This document shows, in pieces, positions 1 to 5,313 of a stretch of DNA of 5,313 bases. The stretch lies in the NCBI GenBank assembly GCA_016935885.1, contig JAFGQA010000332.1:1-5313 (forward strand), in the 5' to 3' direction. This DNA is from Phycisphaerae bacterium (GTDB lineage: Bacteria; Planctomycetota; Phycisphaerae; UBA1845; UTPLA1). The translations under genes and the position numbers were made by a program. Position 1 is the stretch's first letter. The number at the start of each line of letters is the position of its first letter. Under the pieces are notes generated by a model that did no database searches, was not told the origin of the DNA, and saw only the letters and a program-made list of their open reading frames with translations.

Positions 1-3000
1 ACCACCCGGTAGAACCGGAACTGGTTCGTCAGCGCGTTGGCGGTCAGGTTGTCGGTCCACGTGGTCTCGTCGGCAGCACCCGTCACCGGGATCCGATTCG
101 TCCACGTCAGACTGTCATCGTAGCCCGCCGCGTCGGCCGTCTGAACGGTGTACTCGACGCCCGCCTGCGAGGTGAACGTCAGCACCACGTCCTTGGCCAC
201 CTGGTCCCAGTACACATCGGTGATCTCGATGTCGTCCGGGTGGATGAGCCACGTGCCGATCATCCGCCACCAGTTGAAGTCGGCCTCGCCGTACACGTGC
301 CACTCGGGTACGAGCTTGGCACCCATCGCCAGACGGTAGTTGGGCGTGACCGAGAAGGTGTTGCCACCTTCGTCCCACTCGGCGAGCGGACGGGTCCACA
401 GGAGCGTCGCCTCGGTACCCTCGTCCTGGACACACCAGATCATCGACGAGAGTGCCGTGTCCCAATGTGGGCCCTGATAGTTCGGCATCTCGTTGTCGAG
501 CCACCAGTCATCCCACCACTTGCGCATGTCGCCGGGCGTGGTCACGACGACCTTGCCCGCCGAGTCAGCCAGCGGTGACCATGAGTCGAACGTGTAAGTG
601 CCCCAGTTGTCATCGGAGTTCCAATACCCGCTTCGGCCATCGATCTCCAGGTCCTTGACCCATTTGACCGATCCGTTGATCGTGTTGAGCGCCACGAGCT
701 TCGTGACGGTAAACGGGCTGGCGGGATACATCCCCTCCCAGAAGTCATTGGCCTTCCGCACGACGACCGCGTAGAGCGTCTTCTGGTCGTAGCTCAAGCA
801 GGGCGAACCATGCATCCCGTACTGCGTCCAGTCGCCCAGCATGGTGACCCACTTGATCGCCATGTCGGAGTTGACGTACGGCCAGATCGCCTCTCCCCAC
901 TCGATCGGAGAAGGCACAGGCGGTGTCTCCTGATTGTCGGCCGCATACGCGGCGTCAATCATGTAGATGCCGACGTCGTTCAACGGGTGGCGTCGTTCGC
1001 CCCACCACCTCTGCTGCGACTTCGTGACGTAGACGTTGTTGGTCGAGTCAACAACTGGGAATGCCTTCATGGCGGCCCATTCCCACGCGACCCAGTCCGG
1101 GTGCGCGTCCAGGTCACTCTCGAACAGGCCACGGCCCATGCCGATGGTCCAAACCGTCTCGTTCTGAACGCTGTCGGCTCGGACCGTGTAGCGTTCGGCG
1201 GGATGCCACGTGGGCCAGAAGTTCTGAACGATGACGAGCTCGCCTTCATCGGCCAGCTTCATCACCGCCAGGTATCCCTGGCTCTCGGCTCCGTCGATTG
1301 AGCCGAACTTCGGGCCTCCCCAGCGTCCGTCATTCTCCTCGCCCGCGGTCCAGATGATCTCGCAGGACGTGTCGAGGTCGCTGACGACCATGTATGTGCG
1401 GCGCCAGGGGTCAAACTCCAGATTGTGCTCGGACGTCCAGTCGTTATAGTTGTCGCTTGCAGCATCGTGGTACTCGAAGTTCGAGTGGCACGCAATGCTC
1501 AGCAGATCCCCGTTCTCGAGAATCGCCTTCGGACCACGGAAGGACACTCTCGGGTTGTACCACTCGCCTTCGCCTCCCGCCTGGTTCGTGTAGAAGTCGA
1601 GGTCGGCATGGAGGCTCCACAGCACCGCACCGGTCTCGGCATTGAGGCAACCGATGAGGGCGCGGTCCCATTCCCACCTGGTGGCGAAGTAGAACCGTTC
1701 CGCGTAGGTGCCGTCCACCGACAGGACGCCCGGCTGAGGATCGAGCTCGAGCGAGTTCTGGGGCGCCTGTGGCTCGGTCCAGCCAGCAGGCAGAAGCTCG
1801 AACAACCAGCCGCCCTGATCGACCGGATTCGGATAGTGCGATCCTGGATCGATGTCGTACGGTGCTGCGGCCCAAGCCATCTGAAGCCAAGCGTACGGCG
1901 GGTTATAGCGGCTGTTCCCCTGGAAGAATATGAACCCGTTGTCCACCCCGTCACCGTCAGGATCCCGGTGCAGGTTGGCGAACAGCGGCGCATGAAGCAT
2001 CTGGTACGAGTAATGCCAGTGGGTGGCAGAATCGTACGCGTAGTTGTCCGCGTCCATCTGTGGGAAGCTCATCGGAATCGGCAGTGTCGAGGTGCCGACA
2101 CGACGATTCGTGCGCTGAATCGTTGCCCACACGCGGGTGTCAACCACGTCAACGGTGATGTCGCGCGTGACGGTCGCCGCGGCGCCGTCGGTGATCGTGA
2201 TCTCGACCGTGGCCGAGCCGATCTCCGTCGGTGTGCCCGTGATCGTGCCGTCACTGTTGAGCGTCAGCCCCGTCGTGCCCAGCGTGCCGTCGCCCGTGCC
2301 GCCGTCGCCCTTGCCGGCCGTAACGGCCACGGTGTAGGGCGCCGTGCCGCCGAGGATCCACAGCTCGCCGTCGTACGCGTGGCCAACGCTGGCCAGCGGC
2401 AGGCCAGGCCCGAGCTGCAGGTCGGCCACGTTGACGTCGATGTCGTACTGCTTCGTGCCGGACGTTATCCCGTCGTCCGCCTTGATCACGACCGTGTATT
2501 GCCCCGCCGCCGTCGGTGTGCCGCGGATGTAACCATCATCCGAGATGTACACGCCGGGCGGGAAGGCGCCGCTGTCAACGGTGTAGACCACCGCGTCAGG
2601 GTCGAACACGGCTGTGCCCTGGATGCCCTTGACAAGCAGCTTGTAGCCCTTGCCGTACGGCCAGTCGCCGTAGACCGGGATGTCCTTCTCCAACGGCCCG
2701 ATCTCAGCCGGTTCCAGGATGGTTACCGGCGGTGCGTCGTTCATGTACTTCGTGACACCGCCGCCGTTCTGGGACGGAACGATCAGGTCGCTGTTGCTGT
2801 CCTGGACAGGGCCGCCGTACCAGCCGCCCTCCAACTTCGAGGACGACATCCAGTTCAACTCCAGCATACCCTCGGTGCCGTTGTCCGTGAAGCGGAAGAC
2901 CTCCGCGGTTACCGTGTCCAGACCGGACACGTAATACTTGCCGGTAGGCCCGATCAACGGGACGGCGCCGCCGTGCGCCACGCTTCCCCAGAACCACCAC

Positions 3001-4163
3001 CACGGCGCTCTCATCGCGTCGTCGTTGGCAGGCGTCGTCCACAGCAAGTCGCCCGTGGCCGTGTCAAACGCGTACCACGTGGTGTAGTGGAACTGATAGA
3101 CCCGTGTCTGGTCCCGGTTGAGCGCGATGCCGCTCTGGGACTTCCCGTAGACGGCGGGTTCGCCCTCGACAAGCCTCTCTGTGCGGGTGTCCCACCGCAG
3201 GACGCCGTCCTCGTCGTACGAGGCGATCGCCTGCACATCCACCGCTTCCGTGTCGTCGTAGCCTTCGTAGTAGAAGTAAAGGTTGCCCGCGTCATCCACA
3301 ACCGGGTAGCTGCCGCTGTCCCACGACACAGCAGGTGGCGTGGTCTGGCTCGAGACCGGCACCTGCCACACAACACTGCCGTCGGTGGTATCGAGCTTGG
3401 AGAGCACCTGCCGGTCTGAATTACTGCCAGCCGCATGCCACCCGTCATCGTCAACGTAGTCCAGGGTGACGAAGTAGGTGTTGAGGTTGTAGACAGCGTC
3501 TTCCTCGGGCGACAATGCGAGCTCACAACACTGAGCCTGTTGGCCCGTGTAGCGCCCCCACACGATGCTGCCCGAGGTGTCGTTATCCTGGATCTTGTAG
3601 ACGTAGCCGCTGTTGGTCGTGGCGATATACAGGTCACCGTTGGCGTCCATCTTCATGCGGGAGCCCGCAATCGCCGGGCCAAGCTCCTGCCCGCCGACGG
3701 TCTCGTTCGGGAGGTTCACCGTCCAGATGATCTCGCCGGTTGTGACGTCGATCTTCCAGATATCGCCCGAGACCCAATCCGAGAGCACAACGGGCACGTA
3801 CCAGTACACGTTGCCGCCGACTTCGCCAAGGCAACCGCCCGGGTTTATCCAGTCGGCTTGGCCCTCAATTTGCCAGAGCCTGTTGCCATCGGCGTCCAGC
3901 GCAACGTAGGCTTCCCAACCGCCTCCAGAGATGACGTAGATGTTGTCATCTGCGTCAATGAGCGGTGTGCACGCGACGCCGGCCCAGTCGCCAAGGCCAA
4001 CCGACCACACCATGTAGGGTGTCGCTTCGTACGTGGCCGGCGACAGGCATTTGTTCTGGGCATCGATCCCCTGCATCGGGACCGAACCCACCGGACCTGC
4101 CACTGCCATGCCGGCCATGAGTGCGATCGCAAGTGCGATCACAAGCACTAGTGATTTCTTCAT
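1..4163 (-). CDS. Large secreted PQQ-like beta-propeller protein with two central Ig-like domains (3' end cut by window edge)
   Basis: I translated this frame base by base: it is open without a stop for 1387 codons to the left edge. The start is ATG at 4163, because an in-frame TGA lies at 4178-4176 and no start codon lies between. Residues 1-22 form a signal peptide (MKKS, hydrophobic core, AVA|GP cleavage site), so the protein is exported. Residues about 35-480 carry propeller blade motifs: ALDADGNRLW (88-97), KIDVTTGEIIW (137-147), KLDTTDGSVVW (256-266), AFDTATGDLLW (365-375). Residues about 485-579 and 580-675 are Ig-like He_PIG-type domains with the hallmarks GTPTAAG (548-554) and GTPTEIG (643-649). 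Blade motifs resume at CLNAETGAVLW (839-849) and ALNTINGSVKW (1158-1168). A calcium-type loop DPDGDGVDNG lies at 734-743. Residues about 1309-1387 form a beta-rich C-terminal module reaching FYRV at the edge, so few residues are probably missing. No CxxCH heme motif is present. I infer a structural, binding or adhesive surface role rather than PQQ enzymology. The substrate is unknown. Confidence 0.93.
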   Translation of the reverse strand, partial: MKKSLVLVIALAIALMAGMAVAGPVGSVPMQGIDAQNKCLSPATYEATPYMVWSVGLGDWAGVACTPLIDADDNIYVISGGGWEAYVALDADGNRLWQIEGQADWINPGGCLGEVGGNVYWYVPVVLSDWVSGDIWKIDVTTGEIIWTVNLPNETVGGQELGPAIAGSRMKMDANGDLYIATTNSGYVYKIQDNDTSGSIVWGRYTGQQAQCCELALSPEEDAVYNLNTYFVTLDYVDDDGWHAAGSNSDRQVLSKLDTTDGSVVWQVPVSSQTTPPAVSWDSGSYPVVDDAGNLYFYYEGYDDTEAVDVQAIASYDEDGVLRWDTRTERLVEGEPAVYGKSQSGIALNRDQTRVYQFHYTTWYAFDTATGDLLWTTPANDDAMRAPWWWFWGSVAHGGAVPLIGPTGKYYVSGLDTVTAEVFRFTDNGTEGMLELNWMSSSKLEGGWYGGPVQDSNSDLIVPSQNGGGVTKYMNDAPPVTILEPAEIGPLEKDIPVYGDWPYGKGYKLLVKGIQGTAVFDPDAVVYTVDSGAFPPGVYISDDGYIRGTPTAAGQYTVVIKADDGITSGTKQYDIDVNVADLQLGPGLPLASVGHAYDGELWILGGTAPYTVAVTAGKGDGGTGDGTLGTTGLTLNSDGTITGTPTEIGSATVEITITDGAAATVTRDITVDVVDTRVWATIQRTNRRVGTSTLPIPMSFPQMDADNYAYDSATHWHYSYQMLHAPLFANLHRDPDGDGVDNGFIFFQGNSRYNPPYAWLQMAWAAAPYDIDPGSHYPNPVDQGGWLFELLPAGWTEPQAPQNSLELDPQPGVLSVDGTYAERFYFATRWEWDRALIGCLNAETGAVLWSLHADLDFYTNQAGGEGEWYNPRVSFRGPKAILENGDLLSIACHSNFEYHDAASDNYNDWTSEHNLEFDPWRRTYMVVSDLDTSCEIIWTAGEENDGRWGGPKFGSIDGAESQGYLAVMKLADEGELVIVQNFWPTWHPAERYTVRADSVQNETVWTIGMGRGLFESDLDAHPDWVAWEWAAMKAFPVVDSTNNVYVTKSQQRWWGERRHPLNDVGIYMIDAAYAADNQETPPVPSPIEWGEAIWPYVNSDMAIKWVTMLGDWTQYGMHGSPCLSYDQKTLYAVVVRKANDFWEGMYPASPFTVTKLVALNTINGSVKWVKDLEIDGRSGYWNSDDNWGTYTFDSWSPLADSAGKVVVTTPGDMRKWWDDWWLDNEMPNYQGPHWDTALSSMIWCVQDEGTEATLLWTRPLAEWDEGGNTFSVTPNYRLAMGAKLVPEWHVYGEADFNWWRMIGTWLIHPDDIEITDVYWDQVAKDVVLTFTSQAGVEYTVQTADAAGYDDSLTWTNRIPVTGAADETTWTDNLTANALTNQFRFYRV

Positions 4164-4243
4164 GATGACTTCCCCTCAACCAGATGTCTTGTAGGTAGAA
4201 GGACTCTCTTTCTGGCCCCATCGCAGGAGCCTACATCGCTCAT
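4160..4243 (-). CDS. Putative 27-codon leader peptide overlapping the large gene (ATGA)
   Basis: ATG at 4243 is preceded by a perfect AGGAGG (4257-4252) at 8 nt spacing, and the frame runs 27 codons to TGA at 4162-4160. That stop overlaps the ATG of the large gene in the sequence ATGA, the classic arrangement for translational coupling. The peptide begins MSDVGSCDGARKRVLL and ends VEGKSS. It has no signal peptide or membrane segment and I do not recognise it. Its codons (AGA three times, CTA, GTA, TCA twice) differ from the strongly GC-ending codons of the large gene. This fits a regulatory leader whose act of translation matters, or a chance ORF, better than a conserved functional protein. 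The start signal and overlap are seen directly; translation is inferred. Confidence 0.45.
   Translation of the reverse strand: MSDVGSCDGARKRVLLPTRHLVEGKSS
4172..4177 (-). promoter_or_regulatory. Ribosome binding site of the large gene
   Basis: On the minus strand GAGGGG lies 8 nt upstream of the ATG at 4163, a good Shine-Dalgarno match and spacing. It supports that ATG together with the in-frame stop just upstream. The site sits inside the 3' end of the 27-codon leader ORF, so ribosomes finishing that ORF would pass over it. Confidence 0.75.
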
Positions 4244-4258
4244 GTCACAGCCCTCCTG
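4224..4258 (-). promoter_or_regulatory. Hairpin that could mask the leader-ORF Shine-Dalgarno and AUG
   Basis: On the minus strand CAGGAG (4258-4253) is perfectly complementary to CTCCTG (4229-4224). Inside that loop ACAT (4245-4242) is complementary to ATGT (4236-4233) around a 5-nt loop. The outer stem covers the Shine-Dalgarno and the inner stem covers most of the AUG of the 27-codon ORF. Such pairing would make initiation conditional. The complementarity is seen; folding and regulation are inferred. Confidence 0.4.
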
Positions 4259-4278
4259 TAAGCACGTCCTGGTGTTTG

Positions 4279-4304
4279 TTAATACTTGAAAAGTAAGTCA
4301 TTAA
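4279..4304 (-). repeat. AT-rich inverted repeat in the leader
   Basis: On the minus strand TTAAT (4304-4300) pairs with ATTAA (4283-4279), and ACTT (4298-4295) pairs with AAGT (4287-4284), with one unpaired G and a 7-nt loop. The 9-bp near-palindrome could be a protein-binding operator in DNA or a weak hairpin in RNA. It stands out in an otherwise GC-rich window. Confidence 0.45.
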
Positions 4305-4342
4305 GCCCAACGCACGCACCCCCAAACACAGAACTCCAGAGA

Positions 4343-4360
4343 GGCGACGTCCTCGACGCC
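4343..4360 (-). repeat. Short GC-rich hairpin in the leader
   Basis: On the minus strand GGCG and CGCC flank a smaller CG/CG stem with a T-T mismatch and an AGGA loop over 18 nt. An alternative pairing is CGTC-GAG-GACG. No T-tract follows, so it is not a terminator. It adds to the structure content of the leader but is weak evidence on its own. Confidence 0.3.
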
Positions 4361-4387
4361 ATGGAACGAAGAACAGACCGATCCCCC

Positions 4388-4434
4388 GAGGAAACACGCT
4401 GTAGCCAAGTGCCAATATCGCAGGAGGAAACACG
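4388..4434. repeat. Direct repeat pair GAGGAAACACG in the leader
   Basis: The plus-strand 11-mer GAGGAAACACG occurs at 4388-4398 and exactly again at 4424-4434, 36 bp apart start to start. On the transcript both copies read CGTGTTTCCTC. They lie downstream of the promoter and could be paired binding sites for a protein or small RNA, or simply a small duplication. The flanking bases are not shared. Confidence 0.5.
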
Positions 4435-4472
4435 GACCGCTTGCGCGGTCACGCTGCTGAGGTTCCCCTGCG
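4419..4472 (-). promoter_or_regulatory. Nested RNA hairpin with GCAA tetraloop near the 5' end of the leader
   Basis: On the minus strand CGCAGG (4472-4467) pairs with CCTGCG (4424-4419), then GGAA (4466-4463) pairs with TTCC (4429-4426) with one bulged T. Inside lies a perfect 6-bp stem, GACCGC (4450-4445) with GCGGTC (4440-4435), capped by GCAA, a GNRA-type tetraloop. The combination is strong local structure and sits early in the predicted transcript. No U-tract follows, so it is not an intrinsic terminator. It could stabilise the mRNA 5' end or be part of a regulatory fold. Confidence 0.5.
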
Positions 4473-4516
4473 AGAAGACCGCCTCTCTCGACACTCGACC
4501 TTCCTTTACAGGGTAC

Positions 4517-4545
4517 ATATTAGTCCATACATCGTGCAAAGTCAA
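4517..4545 (-). promoter_or_regulatory. Sigma70-type promoter driving the large gene
   Basis: On the minus strand TTGACT (4545-4540) is a 5/6 match to the -35 consensus and TAATAT (4522-4517) is a reasonable -10 box. They are separated by exactly 17 nt, the optimal spacing. The area is AT-richer than its surroundings. It points toward the large gene, with a predicted start near 4509, and I saw no competing promoter between here and the ATG. Confidence 0.7.
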
Positions 4546-4800
4546 GTGATGATTGAGCATTTATCGTTGCCTGTTGCTCTGACCGGACTGTGTCAGGGCC
4601 TGCTTGGTTACACGTGAGTCCACGATCGGCGACCACCCGATCTCCATCTGGCGAGATGCAGCGTTGTTCGTCCGTCCCGTCCCGGTCTTGCCGGGGCTGT
4701 CACAGTGCAGTCCTACGGAGAGTGCTCCCTGCGGCTTCGCGAGCCGCTCGACTTCGGGAAGGGGGCTTCGGAGCATGATTCTGGCGGCGTGTCGTGGCTT
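4546..4800. other. Intergenic stretch with two GC hairpins and no convincing gene
   Basis: Both strands have short open frames here but none has a ribosome binding site, a coding-like third-position pattern or a recognisable product. Two inverted repeats are visible: CCCGG-TCTTG-CCGGG at 4681-4695, and a perfect 6-bp stem GCGGCT/AGCCGC with a 5-nt loop at 4731-4747. The second lies about 55 nt downstream of the minus-strand stop at 4801 and might end that transcript, but it lacks a T-tract. Confidence 0.5.
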
Positions 4801-5313
4801 TCAGTCGCCGCTGGCTGCCTCGATTTTTGTCAAGGCGGCGCGGAGGGTGCGAGCAACAACGGCTTCGGATTCCTCGACCAGCAACGCCGCGCACAGCGGC
4901 GCGCCTGTTGGAGGGGCCGTGTGCCCGTAGGCCAGGGCTGCGTGGACGCGGACCACGGGGTCGGCGTGGACGCGAGATCGCTTAATGTGCATGGCGGCTG
5001 CCGCGTGGCGCCTCTGCCCCAGCGCGTCGAGAGATGTCAGGCTCACCACCGGCACTGGCTTCTGCTGGTCGAGTCGGCGGGCGATCATTCCCGCGCCGCG
5101 CGCCGGACAACAGCTCGCAGAGCGTGCGCGCGTCGGCGCCCAGCCATGAGGCGTCACGGCCCCGCGTTCGAGCAGCAGTCGCAGTTCCGGCCGGTCCATG
5201 CGCGCCGCCTGCCCGAACCCGTGGTAGACGTTGACGAGCCACCCGCCTCGATCGCAAGCATTGCTTGGGCATGGTGCAGGAACGGCGGCGTGGCGATGTA
5301 GACGAGATCAACG
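4801..5313 (-). pseudogene. Frame-disrupted ankyrin/HEAT-repeat-like gene remnant (5' end beyond window)
   Basis: The GC-ending, coding-like frame changes along this stretch. From the right edge to about 5240 one frame reads VDLVYIATPPFLHHAQAM and on to AIEAGG. A second frame then reads VNVYHGFGQAARMDRPEL followed by RLLLERGA, ankyrin-like. About 5155 to 5095 a third frame reads DASWLGADARTLCELLSG, which completes an ankyrin-like unit. From about 5095 the second frame resumes to TGA at 4803-4801 and looks like HEAT helices: DPVVRVHAALAYGHTAP, then LLVEESEAVVARTLRAAL. The longest single-frame ORF begins at ATG 5199 (132 codons) but has no clear ribosome binding site. Ankyrin and HEAT repeats usually mediate protein binding. 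Three frame changes suggest a decayed gene, or sequencing or assembly error; the intact large gene next door argues against pervasive errors. The far right segment could instead belong to a Gfo/Idh-type oxidoreductase. Confidence 0.45.

Larger units (their letters stand above)
4220..4426. repeat. Direct repeat pair ATCGCAGGAG in the leader
   Basis: The plus-strand 10-mer ATCGCAGGAG occurs at 4220-4229 and 4417-4426; the feature spans both copies. On the transcript each reads CTCCTGCGAT, so each can pair with the CAGGAG Shine-Dalgarno segment at 4258-4253. The right copy overlaps the 11-mer repeat GAGGAAACACG by three bases, making one composite 18-nt site at 4417-4434. Confidence 0.45.
4164..4510 (-). 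promoter_or_regulatory. Long structured 5' leader of the large gene
   Basis: If transcription starts about 7-8 nt downstream of the -10 box (near 4509), the untranslated leader is about 346 nt, far longer than usual for a bacterial mRNA. It is less GC-rich in parts than the coding region. It contains a nested hairpin (4472-4419), two direct-repeat families, a hairpin near 4360-4343, an AT-rich inverted repeat (4304-4279) and the Shine-Dalgarno hairpin. I do not recognise any known riboswitch class in it. No hairpin is followed by a run of U, so there is no clear attenuator-type terminator. Short ORFs in it other than the 27-codon one lack a ribosome binding site. Confidence 0.5.

Noticed and set aside
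1425..3419. A 664-codon open frame on the plus strand
   Set aside because: It is in exact codon register opposite the large gene. It stays open because that gene avoids TTA, CTA and TCA codons there. Its translation is Arg/Val-rich, without domains, and lacks a ribosome binding site, while the minus strand shows clear domains.
3011..3637. A 208-codon minus-strand open frame
   Set aside because: It overlaps the large gene in another frame and gives a low-complexity Arg/Thr/Ser-rich product typical of shadow frames in GC-rich genes.
3435..4151. A 238-codon plus-strand open frame
   Set aside because: Also antisense in codon register with the large gene's N-terminal half; no recognisable domain or start signal.
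1..4163. Quinoprotein dehydrogenase (PQQ enzyme) identity
   Set aside because: The blade motifs are PQQ-like, but there is no CxxCH heme site or recognisable catalytic PQQ-binding cluster, and the Ig-like domains and length fit a structural exported protein better.
4245..4433. A 62-codon minus-strand frame starting GTG and ending one base before the leader-ORF ATG
   Set aside because: The adjacency is tempting as a chain of coupled ORFs, but there is no Shine-Dalgarno before the GTG and third positions are not GC-biased. The interval is better explained as a structured leader.
4435..4450. Perfect hairpin GACCGC-GCAA-GCGGTC as an intrinsic terminator
   Set aside because: No run of U follows on the minus strand (next bases are CGTGTTTCC), so it is treated as leader structure rather than a terminator.
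4279..4560. A 93-codon minus-strand frame across the promoter
   Set aside because: Its ATG lies upstream of the -35 box, it has no ribosome binding site, and codon use is not coding-like.
4561..4776. A 71-codon minus-strand frame in the intergenic stretch
   Set aside because: No ribosome binding site upstream of its ATG, no recognisable domain and mixed codon use.
4705..5301. A 198-codon plus-strand open frame
   Set aside because: Low-complexity Arg/Ala-rich product lying antisense to the ankyrin/HEAT-like segments, which have better codon bias and family resemblance.

Overview
The window is GC-rich bacterial DNA dominated by one very large minus-strand gene. Its product is an exported protein with PQQ-like beta-propeller motifs, two central Ig-like (He_PIG-type) domains, one thrombospondin-3-like calcium loop and a C-terminal module that reaches the window edge as 'FYRV'. 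From memory of families, this secreted architecture is typical of environmental Planctomycetota, Verrucomicrobiota, Hydrogenedentota and related lineages. No taxonomic marker is present, so the lineage is an inference.

Layout from right to left, the direction of transcription. Positions 5313-4801 hold minus-strand coding remnants with ankyrin-like and HEAT-like character. The coding-like frame changes about three times, so this looks like a decayed or misassembled gene. Positions 4800-4546 are intergenic, with two GC-rich hairpins and no convincing gene. Positions 4545-4517 carry a near-consensus sigma70-type promoter pointing left. Positions about 4510-4164 form an unusually long, structured 5' leader. 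It has a nested hairpin with a GCAA loop, two short direct-repeat families, an AT-rich inverted repeat, and a hairpin that could mask a perfect Shine-Dalgarno and AUG. Those signals would start a 27-codon leader ORF whose stop overlaps the start of the large gene (ATGA). Positions 4163-1 are the large gene, open for 1387 codons and cut by the left edge, probably only a few codons short of its end.

The most interesting part is the leader: a strong promoter, about 350 nt of structured RNA and a translationally coupled mini-ORF in front of a giant Trp-rich exported protein suggest post-transcriptional control. That is inference from sequence alone. The protein itself shows no catalytic or heme-binding motif, and its substrate or partner cannot be named. 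No CRISPR array, insertion sequence, tRNA or rRNA was seen.
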